A DNA stretch of 7,310 nt from an uncultured Prevotella sp. (GTDB lineage Bacteria; Bacteroidota; Bacteroidia; Bacteroidales; Bacteroidaceae). Positions 1 to 6,779 of the stretch are shown here, in pieces (position 1 is the stretch's first letter; every line of letters begins with the position of its first letter). The stretch covers positions 1 to 7,310 of the forward strand of contig URDV01000113.1 in NCBI GenBank assembly GCA_900546605.1, written 5' to 3'. Under the pieces are notes generated by a model. That model was not told where the DNA came from and made no database searches. It saw only the letters and a program-made list of their open reading frames with translations. Made by a program: the position numbers and the translations under genes.

Positions 1-19
1 AAAAAGCTTGGCAAACTTA

Positions 20-51
20 CCTGTTAACCCGTTAACTTGTCAACTTGTTTA
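20..51. repeat. Tandem octamer repeat, four units
   Basis: Four adjacent 8-base units are visible: CCTGTTAA (20-27), CCCGTTAA (28-35), CTTGTCAA (36-43) and CTTGTTTA (44-51), consensus CYYGTYAA. A related unit, CTTGGCAA, sits out of phase at 7-14. The joins of successive units create GTTAAC palindromes at 23-28 and 31-36. Similar octamer runs are, from memory, seen between genes in Bacteroides and Prevotella genomes; no function is known to me. Confidence 0.7.
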
Positions 52-91
52 CTAAATCCGCCAACGCGTATAACATGTAAATCACATTATC

Positions 92-136
92 AAAAAAATG
101 CTAAGCCCCCCTCCCTTAGTGCCTAAGCATGCCTTT
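92..136. terminator. Terminator-like hairpin, possibly bidirectional
   Basis: Bases 98-105 (ATGCTAAG) pair with 123-130 (CCTAAGCAT without its first C) in seven of eight positions, with one A-A mismatch at 103/125, around a C-rich 17-base loop. Seven A residues at 92-98 precede it, so on the minus strand the hairpin is followed directly by a T run, the form of an intrinsic terminator. On the + strand it is followed only by GCCTTTAAAA, a weak T tract. It could end an upstream + strand gene outside the window. Alternative pairings CTAAG 101-105 or 123-127 with CTTAG 115-119 compete with it. Confidence 0.35.
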
Positions 137-151
137 AAAATAAGCCGATAC

Positions 152-192
152 TTTATTGCCAATCGAAAAAGAAGTATTACTTTTGCAATAAA
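152..192. repeat. Inverted repeat framing the promoter
   Basis: TTTATTGC (152-159) and GCAATAAA (185-192) are perfect 8-base inverted copies separated by 25 bases. The left arm covers the -33 TTG and the right arm takes in the last base of the -7 element. A second small palindrome, AAGTA-T-TACTT (172-182), overlaps the start of the -7 element. Symmetry at this place would suit a dimeric repressor site, but 8-base repeats also occur by chance in A/T-rich DNA. The 41-base span is far shorter than the known invertible capsule promoters of Bacteroides. Confidence 0.3.
156..185 (+). promoter_or_regulatory. Bacteroidetes-type promoter of the polysaccharide operon
   Basis: TTG at 156-158 is followed after 19 bases by TACTTTTG at 178-185, an exact match to the Bacteroidetes primary sigma factor -7 element TAnnTTTG at the expected distance from a -33 TTG. 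Transcription would start near 191, giving a leader of about 118 bases before the start codon at 310. No comparable match was found in the four intergenic gaps downstream, so this promoter probably serves the whole visible gene set. Confidence 0.65.
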
Positions 193-198
193 TATCAA

Positions 199-221
199 CA
201 CATTACGTTTTATGTAGTGTG
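199..221 (+). promoter_or_regulatory. Leader RNA hairpin
   Basis: CACATTAC (199-206) pairs with GTAGTGTG (214-221) over eight positions, with one G-U pair, around the 7-base loop GTTTTAT. It begins about eight bases after the predicted transcription start, so it would lie at the very 5' end of the operon mRNA. A role in mRNA stability or as a binding site for an antitermination factor is possible but is inference. Confidence 0.4.
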
Positions 222-226
222 CACAG

Positions 227-263
227 AGGGTGACGTGTCTGCTAAGGGTTTCGCCACCTTTTT
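227..263 (+). terminator. Candidate attenuator in the leader
   Basis: The run CCACCTTTTT (254-263) can be the 3' arm of either of two exclusive hairpins. The long one pairs GGTGACG (229-235) with CGCCACC (252-258), with one A-C mismatch, and can extend to 227-228 with 259-260. The short one pairs AAGGGT (244-249) with ACCTTT (256-261), with one G-U, around a 6-base loop. Both lead into the T run at 259-263, between promoter and first gene. Capsule leaders in Bacteroides are known to be controlled by UpxY-type NusG paralogues that overcome premature termination, so an attenuator here is plausible. The stems are modest and this is not proven. Confidence 0.35.
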
Positions 264-309
264 GATGTAAATGATTAAAGTAAAAAAATAAGATAGCAAA
301 TAAAAAGAT

Positions 310-2835
310 ATGATATTCAAAAAGTTACTACTTACGTTGTCGCTGATATGTTGTTATGCATCGTCGGCCTTGGCACAGTCGAATATGACAGATGATCAAG
401 TTCTACATTTTATGATGCGTGAAAATGCCCGTGGTACTTCACGTGCCGAAATTGTAACGAGCTTGATTGAGCGTGGTGTGCAAATAGAACAAATTCGTCG
501 CATACGTGATAAAGCCGAGAAACAAAATAATGGTGATATTGTGGGAGCACGCAGTACAAAAAATGCGCAAAATGTGAATTCACGTTTGCGTAATCCTAAC
601 GGAGATAAGCGCGACTTGAAAGGTGATAATCAGCGTAGCGGACAAACTCAGAAAATAGATGAAAGTACCTTGTCTGAGAAGCAATTGCGCATTTATAAGC
701 GTAATCGTAGTAAGGATTATATGGACGAAATGGATGAAATTTTGCCTGATTCGTTAGATGAGGATGACTACGATAATGAGTATGGTGGATACTCTCGTAA
801 TAAACGAAAGATAGAGGTGTTTGGCCGTAATATATTCAATAACAAGAAGTTAACGTTTGAGTCGGATATGAATATTCCCACTCCACAGGATTATCGTTTG
901 GGAGCGGGTGATGCCGTGTATGTTGATGTGTGGGGGGCTTCGCAAGAGCGTTTTGAAGATACAATTTCGCCCGATGGCACTATAAACATACAATCGTATG
1001 GCCCGATTAATTTGAGCGGTTTGACTGTGGCACAAGCTAACCAACGATTGCGTGCCACCTTGGGCAAGCGTTATGGTGGGTCGAATATTCGCTTGACTGT
1101 AGGACAAACCAAAACCATCACAGTAAACGTGATGGGTGAGGTGAAGAATCCTGGAACTTACACCTTGTCGGCATTTGCTACAGTATTTAATGCTCTTTAC
1201 ATGGCAGGTGGTACGAATGATATTGGTACGTTGCGTAACATTAAGATTTATCGTAATGGGCGATTGATTTCTAACTGCGATATATATGATTACATACTAA
1301 ATGGTAACATGAAAGGCAATGTTCGCTTGGCTTCAGGCGATGTAATCACAGTTGATCCTTATGAGTGTTTGGTAAACATAACAGGCAAAGTAAAGCGTCC
1401 TATGTATTATGAAATGAAGCATAAGGAGAGTGTTGGCACGCTTATTAAGTATGCAGGTGGCTTTCGTGGTGATGCTTACCAAGGCAACGTTCACCTAACG
1501 CGAAAGGCTGGAGGTGAATATTCGGTATATTCAATTGACGAGTTCGAACGTAATTCGTTCCAGTTGGCCGATGGCGACTCTGTGGCAATTGATAGTACTT
1601 TGAACAGATATCGTAACATGGTGGAAGTAAAGGGGGCTGTGATGCGTCCTGGTATGTACCAAATGGATGGTAACATTACAACTATACGTCAATTGATTGA
1701 AGCTGCGGGCGGCTTGAGCGAGGATGCGTTTGTAACACGTGGCTTCATACATCGTCGTAAGGAAGATAGAACGCTTGAAGTTGTGAATGTGGACATAAAG
1801 GGTGTGATGGACCATACGGTGGCAGATATTACGCTCAAAAATGAAGATGTGTTCTATGTCCCGTCAAAAAAGATAATGCAAGAGGAACGAATTTTAACCA
1901 TAAATGGTGAGGTAAATTACCCTGGTGTTTATGATTATGCAGATGGCACAACCATTGAGACTTTGATATTGCAAGCTGGTGGTTTAAAGGATGCAGCCTC
2001 GTTGGTGAAGGTGGATGTTTCGCGACGCTTGCGCAATAATGAGGCATCGAATGTTTCATCGCAGGTGGCACAGGCTTTCAGCCTATCATTAAAGGATGGA
2101 TTTGTGGTAGATGGCCAACCCGGCTTCGTTCTGCAGCCATTTGATGAGGTGTTTGTGCGCCGTTCGCCAGGCTATGTGGAGCAGCAGCATGTTTCGGTTG
2201 AGGGTGAAATAGCCTTTCAGGGCACATATGTGTTGAAGAGCAAGGGCATGCGCTTGTCTGATTTAATTAAAGACGCTGGTGGGTTGACCAAGGAGGCTTA
2301 TGCCTTAGGTGCTCACCTTGAACGTACGCTCACTCCTATTGAAAAATTGAAGCAGCAGACGCTTATAAAGATGGCTACAGATGCCGACTCGGTGGATATG
2401 AAGAAACTTGAGTTAGGCGATACGCAGTATGTGGGCATCAACTTGCAGGAGGCTTTGGCTCACCCTGGTTCAAATCAGTGGGACATTGTATTGCGCGATG
2501 GTGACCGTTTGGTAATACCACAATATAACAACACGGTTTCAATCAATGGTCAAGTAATGTATCCTAACACAGTGGCCTATAAAGAAGGTGCAAAACCGAG
2601 TTATTACATCAACCAAGCGGGTGGATTCGGAAACCGTGCTCGTAAGACACGTGCTTTTGCTGTTAATATGAATGGTACGGTAACGCGCATTCATTCGTCA
2701 AAGCATATTACTCCAGGTTGCACCATATTGGTTCCAGCAAAGCCTAAACGTAAGCGTATGTCGTTCAGCGAGATTCTCTCACTTGGTACGATGACTGCTA
2801 CACTTGGTACGGTAATCGCAACTTTGGTTAAATAA
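310..2835 (+). CDS. Wza-family polysaccharide export protein with six SLBB repeats
   Basis: This protein probably forms or feeds the outer-membrane channel through which the finished polysaccharide leaves the cell. Residues 1-22 are a signal peptide ending in ALA before QS; the cysteines at 14-15 lack a proper lipobox, so it looks like a signal peptidase I substrate and not a lipoprotein. Residues about 26-70 form a charged helical segment common in Bacteroidetes members of the family. An acidic linker follows at about 136-157. The polysaccharide export domain begins near PTPQDYRLGAGD (190-201) and runs to about 270. Six SLBB units start near residues 272, 355, 438, 528, 628 and 743, each with a GxVxxPG-like strand and an AGG turn. 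The last 25 residues are hydrophobic and may insert in the membrane as in Wza. At 841 residues it is more than twice the size of E. coli Wza. The start is the first ATG after the A-rich leader, with no Shine-Dalgarno sequence. Confidence 0.93.
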   Translation: MIFKKLLLTLSLICCYASSALAQSNMTDDQVLHFMMRENARGTSRAEIVTSLIERGVQIEQIRRIRDKAEKQNNGDIVGARSTKNAQNVNSRLRNPNGDKRDLKGDNQRSGQTQKIDESTLSEKQLRIYKRNRSKDYMDEMDEILPDSLDEDDYDNEYGGYSRNKRKIEVFGRNIFNNKKLTFESDMNIPTPQDYRLGAGDAVYVDVWGASQERFEDTISPDGTINIQSYGPINLSGLTVAQANQRLRATLGKRYGGSNIRLTVGQTKTITVNVMGEVKNPGTYTLSAFATVFNALYMAGGTNDIGTLRNIKIYRNGRLISNCDIYDYILNGNMKGNVRLASGDVITVDPYECLVNITGKVKRPMYYEMKHKESVGTLIKYAGGFRGDAYQGNVHLTRKAGGEYSVYSIDEFERNSFQLADGDSVAIDSTLNRYRNMVEVKGAVMRPGMYQMDGNITTIRQLIEAAGGLSEDAFVTRGFIHRRKEDRTLEVVNVDIKGVMDHTVADITLKNEDVFYVPSKKIMQEERILTINGEVNYPGVYDYADGTTIETLILQAGGLKDAASLVKVDVSRRLRNNEASNVSSQVAQAFSLSLKDGFVVDGQPGFVLQPFDEVFVRRSPGYVEQQHVSVEGEIAFQGTYVLKSKGMRLSDLIKDAGGLTKEAYALGAHLERTLTPIEKLKQQTLIKMATDADSVDMKKLELGDTQYVGINLQEALAHPGSNQWDIVLRDGDRLVIPQYNNTVSINGQVMYPNTVAYKEGAKPSYYINQAGGFGNRARKTRAFAVNMNGTVTRIHSSKHITPGCTILVPAKPKRKRMSFSEILSLGTMTATLGTVIATLVK

Positions 2836-2869
2836 GAGAATACGTAGCTTTTTCTGTTGCTCCTTGTCC

Positions 2870-2918
2870 TTCCCCTCTCTCTACATATACGTATGATGTG
2901 GGGGAGGAGAGAGGAGAA
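2870..2918 (+). promoter_or_regulatory. Pyrimidine/purine inverted repeat before the Wzz gene
   Basis: Bases 2870-2881 (TTCCCCTCTCTC) pair with 2907-2918 (GAGAGAGGAGAA) at eleven of twelve positions; the inner eight pairs are perfect. The 25-base loop can fold further through ACAT (2883-2886) and ATGT (2896-2899). The right arm contains the only strongly Shine-Dalgarno-like stretch in the intergenic gaps. The hairpin is followed by A residues, not T, so it is not an intrinsic terminator on this strand. It could hide the purine tract from ribosomes or set the ratio of the export and Wzz proteins; the function is inferred. Confidence 0.45.
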
Positions 2919-2919
2919 A

Positions 2920-2949
2920 ATGAAACAAAACATGATGTATGGAAAATAG
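2920..2949 (+). other. Possible nine-codon leader peptide overlapping the Wzz start
   Basis: An ATG at 2920 follows GAGGAGAAA with good Shine-Dalgarno spacing and opens a frame of nine codons (MKQNMMYGK) ending at TAG 2947-2949. The Wzz gene starts at 2939 in another frame inside it. Ribosomes ending at 2949 would be ten bases past the Wzz start, close enough for coupled re-initiation. Such a short frame can easily be chance, and Bacteroidetes rarely depend on Shine-Dalgarno pairing. Confidence 0.2.
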
Positions 2950-4036
2950 TTCATTAAGTTTGGGCAGTATTATTTCGTCAATCAAAGGGCATAAGTGGCT
3001 TTTTGTGATAGTTATGAGCATTGCCTTAGTATTGAGTGTGATAGTAGCTTGGGGTACACCCAAGCTTTATGAGTCATCGTCGAGTCTTGCTGTTGAATCA
3101 AAAGAGAGCAGTCCTATTGGTGGCAATATGAGTTCGTTAGCATCGTTGGCAGGTGTGAATTTGTCAAAATCGAATGATGCGATTGTGCCAGACCTTTATC
3201 CGAATGTGGTTGAAACAAATGATTTCCTTGTAGGGCTGTTAAGTTCTCATGTTCGTCCTAAGGGCATGAAACGTGATATTACCTACATAGACTACTTGCA
3301 GCATTACCAAAAAAGTTCGTGGACTATGCAAGCTTTAAAGGCTGTAGCTTCATTGGTAATGAAGGAGAAGCCTAAAAAGGTGGTGAAGGCAAAGGATATC
3401 AACCCAGAAGAGTTAACGAAGGAGCAAGATGCTTTGGTTGAAGGAACCAAAGGTCGCATTTTGTGTACGGTTGATAAAGAGAACAATATTATTAACGTAA
3501 AAGCGTATGCGCAAGATGCGTATGTAGCTAAGCAATTGGCCGAAACAGTAGGCAAGCAATTGCAAACGTTTATGACGGACTATAGAACGAATAAGTCGCG
3601 CGTGGATTTGGCTTATTATGAAAAGCTGAAAAAGGAAGCTTATGCGCGTTATGTAAAGGCACAACGCAAGTATGCCGTTTATAGTGATAGCCATACAGAC
3701 CTTACGTTAAAGTCGTATCAGTTAGAGTCAGACGCGCTTGAAAATGACTTGCAATTGGCTTATAACAATTATTCGCAGGCATGTACTCAAGTGGTAATGG
3801 CTGAAGCAAAGGTGCAAGAGCGCACCCCTGTATTTACTGTGCTCGAAAAGCCCTCTGTGTCAATTATGGCTGTGTCGCCTAAAAAGAAACTCATAGTGTT
3901 GGCCTTTATGTTTGTGTCATTTTTTGCCACAGCATGTTATGTGCTGATTAAGGATCAGTACACGAATGCGCGTAATGAAAAGGTTGCTGCGCAAACGCAA
4001 CAAACGGCAGAGCTGGAGCAGAAGGCGGAGGCATAA
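2939..4036 (+). CDS. Wzz-type polysaccharide chain-length regulator
   Basis: This inner-membrane protein should control how many repeat units the polymerase adds. The plan is that of the Wzz family: a short cytoplasmic start, a membrane helix at residues 20-38, then the family junction PKLYESSSSLAV from residue 41. A long periplasmic domain follows, with a helical, coiled-coil-prone part at about 215-295. The proline-containing segment before the second helix is seen as P305 and P314 with KKK, and the second helix spans 318-337. The tail of 28 residues is rich in Q, A and E. There is no Walker-type tyrosine kinase domain after the second helix, so it is Wzz-like and not a full Wzc. ATG 2939 is the first start in frame, since TGA at 2933 closes the frame upstream. 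It lies 103 bases after the export gene. Confidence 0.88.
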   Translation: MENSSLSLGSIISSIKGHKWLFVIVMSIALVLSVIVAWGTPKLYESSSSLAVESKESSPIGGNMSSLASLAGVNLSKSNDAIVPDLYPNVVETNDFLVGLLSSHVRPKGMKRDITYIDYLQHYQKSSWTMQALKAVASLVMKEKPKKVVKAKDINPEELTKEQDALVEGTKGRILCTVDKENNIINVKAYAQDAYVAKQLAETVGKQLQTFMTDYRTNKSRVDLAYYEKLKKEAYARYVKAQRKYAVYSDSHTDLTLKSYQLESDALENDLQLAYNNYSQACTQVVMAEAKVQERTPVFTVLEKPSVSIMAVSPKKKLIVLAFMFVSFFATACYVLIKDQYTNARNEKVAAQTQQTAELEQKAEA

Positions 4037-4053
4037 ACGTGGGGCTATATGAT

Positions 4054-4080
4054 AGGGCGTCCAGAGGTTCGTCTTTTTTT
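4054..4080 (+). terminator. Weak terminator-like hairpin after the Wzz gene
   Basis: AGGGCG (4054-4059) can pair with CGTCTT (4070-4075), including two G-U pairs, around a 10-base loop, and the T run at 4074-4080 follows at once. The shape is that of an intrinsic terminator but the stem is weak. No promoter is visible before the next gene at 4115, so if it acts at all it would only lower expression of the polymerase and later genes. Confidence 0.22.
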
Positions 4081-4114
4081 AAAAATCACACAAGTTAGAT
4101 TGTAAATAACAAAA

Positions 4115-5305
4115 ATGTTGAAAACGGTGCAAAGCAATAACAAGTATATTCGTATGGGTGGCAATTTTTTGCTATTCATACTTATGTTTATTGTAATGCT
4201 TGATCCTACGAACTCTGTATTACACTTAAAAAATTTGGCTTTTGTGGCATTATTAGGATATAGCATAGTGTTTTATAAGCCTGTGCTTGACTATTTGCCA
4301 TACATTATAATGCCATTTGTGGCTATTGTTTTTAGTTACATATCGGCCACGGTTATGGGGAATCCTGTTGATGTTGAATTTTTTATGGGAACCATTAAAG
4401 GGTTCTCGATGTTGTTATTGTTGTTATGGGTGCCTTATTATAACGTGCTCAAAATAACCAAAATAACATCGCTCATACTGAGTATTGTGGCCTCTATACT
4501 TTTTATACTTGTTATGTCGAACGAGTTGATTGAGGCTGCTGTGTTCACTTACGTATGTTCACATGACGATATGATTATGATGTCGCATCGCTCATTTTTA
4601 GGCATTAACGTTTATGGCATGTATTATAAGTCGCTTATCAGCACCATTTTACCCTTTTACCTTTATTGCTATGCATTATTTGTAGAGCGCAAGCATGTGT
4701 TTTGGAATTCAATAGCTGTTATATTCATTACCTTTTCGTTTGCCATAACGGGTACTCGCTCTACTATGTTGCTACCTATAGCAATGATAGTGTTGGCAGC
4801 ATTCCAGGGTGCACGACACACTAAGTGGATGAAGATGTTGCTTTATCCCTTGTTGTTTGTGGGGGTGATGGGCTTTTTGGTATTGGTGTATAAATTGGCT
4901 ACAGAAAAAGGCGAAACCTCAAACATGATTAAGTATGCTCACTTGGCATCGTATGCCCGCCAGTTTTACTATTACCCAGAATATTATATATGGGGTCAAG
5001 GAGCGGGTTCGTGGATTTATTCAGCAGGCTTTCGTAGTGTGGTAACGCAAACAGAATGGACCTACATAGAGTTGTTCAGAATGTTAGGCTTGGCTACTTT
5101 ACTTGTGCTCACCACATTGGCTTATCCACTATATGCCATGCGCCGATATGTGCGCGTAGAGTTTACGTTGGGCATAGCTATTGCGTACATTATGTTCTTG
5201 TTCATTTCAGGTACCAATCCGTTGCTTGTGTCTTCAACAGGTATGGCGGTAGTATTGATGGGGTATGCTTACGTTTACTCATTAAGACCTAAAAAACTCG
5301 AATAA
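4115..5305 (+). CDS. wzy: Wzy-type polysaccharide polymerase
   Basis: The product is an integral membrane protein of 396 residues with about twelve hydrophobic segments (roughly 16-30, 38-54, 59-80, 97-113, 117-137, 171-190, 195-213, 216-231, 240-260, 322-341, 350-366 and 369-389). It shows the marks of the Wzy/O-antigen ligase superfamily. These are TGTRST at 212-217, with an arginine in the position expected at the head of a helix, and a large hydrophilic loop at about 261-321 holding WGQGAGSW (293-300) and a conserved-type TEWTYIE stretch (313-319). It should join undecaprenyl-linked repeat units in the periplasm. A ligase is the main alternative, but the place between Wzz and Wzx genes favours a polymerase. 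The gene lies 78 bases after the Wzz gene with an A-rich leader and no Shine-Dalgarno sequence. Confidence 0.82.
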   Translation: MLKTVQSNNKYIRMGGNFLLFILMFIVMLDPTNSVLHLKNLAFVALLGYSIVFYKPVLDYLPYIIMPFVAIVFSYISATVMGNPVDVEFFMGTIKGFSMLLLLLWVPYYNVLKITKITSLILSIVASILFILVMSNELIEAAVFTYVCSHDDMIMMSHRSFLGINVYGMYYKSLISTILPFYLYCYALFVERKHVFWNSIAVIFITFSFAITGTRSTMLLPIAMIVLAAFQGARHTKWMKMLLYPLLFVGVMGFLVLVYKLATEKGETSNMIKYAHLASYARQFYYYPEYYIWGQGAGSWIYSAGFRSVVTQTEWTYIELFRMLGLATLLVLTTLAYPLYAMRRYVRVEFTLGIAIAYIMFLFISGTNPLLVSSTGMAVVLMGYAYVYSLRPKKLE

Positions 5306-5426
5306 ACTGGGCGTGGAACAAATAAACATCAACATGTGACGTAAGGGAAAAATGTGCTTGTTGCAGCACTACGTTTCATATCGTGCAAGAAAAAAAACTA
5401 CGACGAAACACATATAACAACATCAG

Positions 5427-6779
5427 ATGAATTTATCGTTTTTAAATAATTTCATAGGAGGCGACAAACGCTCGGCCTTGATACGCAAAAATATTTTGGC
5501 TTCATTCTTTATTAAGGGTTGGGTAGCGTTGGTTCAGTTTTTAATGGTGCCTCTTACGCTTCATTGTTTAGGAGCCTACGAAAATGGCATTTGGCTCACC
5601 ATCAGCTCTATGTTGTTGTGGGTTGATAATCTTGACATTGGGTTAGGCAATGGCTTGCGCAATCGGTTGGCCGAATGCTTAGCTTTGAACGATATGAAGG
5701 GGGCAAAAAGTGTGGTTTCATCTACATTTTTTATGCTTATTGTGCTATTCATACCTATTATTATATTGGTAAACGTGTGGATTTATTGTACCGACGTTTA
5801 TAGCTTCTTGAATGTATCATCGTCAGTTGTAAAAAATTTAAGCGTGTTGTTACATGTGGCAGCTATATTGGTATGTTCTACATTCGTGTTTAAGTTTATA
5901 GGCAATTTTTACATGGCATTACAATTGCCAGCTATCAATAATATGCTTAACGCGATAGGACAGACTTTGGCTTTGGTGGGAACCTTGGTGGTTTACTATT
6001 GTGGTTCACATTCGCTTTTTTACATCGCCTTGGTCAATACTTTGTCACCCTTGTTAGTTTATTTAGCGAGCTATCCTATAACGTTTTACATAAAATATCC
6101 TCATTTGCGCCCTTCGTGGCGGTGTGTACGTGTAAGGAGTATGTGCTCGTTAGCCAATATGGGCATTAAGTTCTTTGTGTTACAGGTGGCAGGCATTGTG
6201 TTGTTTATGACAACTAACATATTGATTTCGCGTTATTTGTCGCCTAAAATGGTAACGCCTTACCAAATAGCCTATCGATATTTTTGGGTCATACAGTTGG
6301 TGCTCGTGATTGTGTGTATGCCTTATTGGTCGGCCACGACCGATGCTTATAAGCGAGGCGATTATGCGTGGATAAATAAGGCGAATACGTCACTCAACCG
6401 CATAGTTATGGTGTTGACTGCTATGGCTATCATCATGATAATGGCTTCACGTTATGTTTATTACATATGGATAGGTAATGCTCAAGCTGTGCCTTTTGAC
6501 ATGACGTGCTTAGTAGCCCTTTACATTATGGTGTTGGTGGTGAGCATGCGCTATTCGTATATATTGAATGGTTTTGGTGCCTTAAAAATACAACTTATAG
6601 CTACCATTACAGCCGCAGTACTCTTCATACCCTTAGCTTTGGTAGTGTGTAAGGCTACTCATAGTTTAAATGGGTTGTTGGTGGTTATGTCGGCTGTTAA
6701 CTTGCCAGGCTTGGTGTTGAATCTTGTTCAGTATCGCAAAATAGTATCGGGCAAGGCTAAGGGCATTTGGCTCGAGTAG
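5427..6779 (+). CDS. wzx: Wzx-type polysaccharide repeat-unit flippase
   Basis: The product, 450 residues, belongs to the polysaccharide transporter branch of the MOP superfamily. It should move the lipid-linked repeat unit from the cytoplasmic to the periplasmic face of the inner membrane. About twelve membrane segments are visible (roughly 24-44, 53-69, 100-121, 135-155, 173-193, 196-220, 243-265, 283-300, 324-343, 356-380, 386-408 and 413-434), the usual number. Motifs typical of the family include NGIWLTISS (53-61), DIGLGNGLRNRLAE (70-83) just after the second helix, and MPYWSATTDAY (298-308). The length is normal and the frame intact. The gene sits 121 bases after the polymerase gene, and the pairing of the two marks the serotype-specific part of the locus. 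Confidence 0.88.
   Translation: MNLSFLNNFIGGDKRSALIRKNILASFFIKGWVALVQFLMVPLTLHCLGAYENGIWLTISSMLLWVDNLDIGLGNGLRNRLAECLALNDMKGAKSVVSSTFFMLIVLFIPIIILVNVWIYCTDVYSFLNVSSSVVKNLSVLLHVAAILVCSTFVFKFIGNFYMALQLPAINNMLNAIGQTLALVGTLVVYYCGSHSLFYIALVNTLSPLLVYLASYPITFYIKYPHLRPSWRCVRVRSMCSLANMGIKFFVLQVAGIVLFMTTNILISRYLSPKMVTPYQIAYRYFWVIQLVLVIVCMPYWSATTDAYKRGDYAWINKANTSLNRIVMVLTAMAIIMIMASRYVYYIWIGNAQAVPFDMTCLVALYIMVLVVSMRYSYILNGFGALKIQLIATITAAVLFIPLALVVCKATHSLNGLLVVMSAVNLPGLVLNLVQYRKIVSGKAKGIWLE

Larger units (their letters stand above)
1..309. other. Non-coding region upstream of the operon
   Basis: No convincing gene lies here on either strand; the reading frames are short and interrupted. The region is A/T-rich, apart from a C-rich patch near 106-115 and a more G/C-rich patch near 221-258. 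From left to right it holds a tandem octamer repeat, a terminator-like hairpin preceded by seven A residues, a Bacteroidetes-type promoter and a structured transcript leader. This order (terminator, promoter, leader, first gene) suggests a boundary between two transcription units, with the polysaccharide operon starting here. Confidence 0.75.

Noticed and set aside
156..185. Invertible (phase-variable) promoter
   Set aside because: The flanking repeats are only 8 bases and 25 bases apart. Known invertible capsule promoters in Bacteroides have longer repeats and spans, and no second repeat pair or recombinase is present.
1531..1815. Minus-strand open frame of 94 codons inside the export gene
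   Set aside because: It lies opposite a clear six-repeat SLBB protein, has an unstructured composition rich in H, T and S, and resembles no known family. It is a shadow of the real gene, as are the other antisense frames at 850-1107, 1835-2071, 3304-3555, 3413-3694 and 6966-7247.
4049..4105. Eighteen-codon frame between the Wzz and polymerase genes
   Set aside because: It spans the T run of the weak hairpin, has no initiation signal and no recognisable product. Frames this short are expected by chance.
5056..5292. Second + strand frame of 78 codons inside the polymerase gene
   Set aside because: It overlaps the C-terminal membrane helices of the polymerase in another frame, is rich in C, H and R, and has no start signal of its own.
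5352..5417. Twenty-one-codon frame with a basic end, before the flippase gene
   Set aside because: The lysines and threonines come from an A-rich stretch typical of leaders in this group. There is no overlap with the flippase start and nothing to show it is translated.
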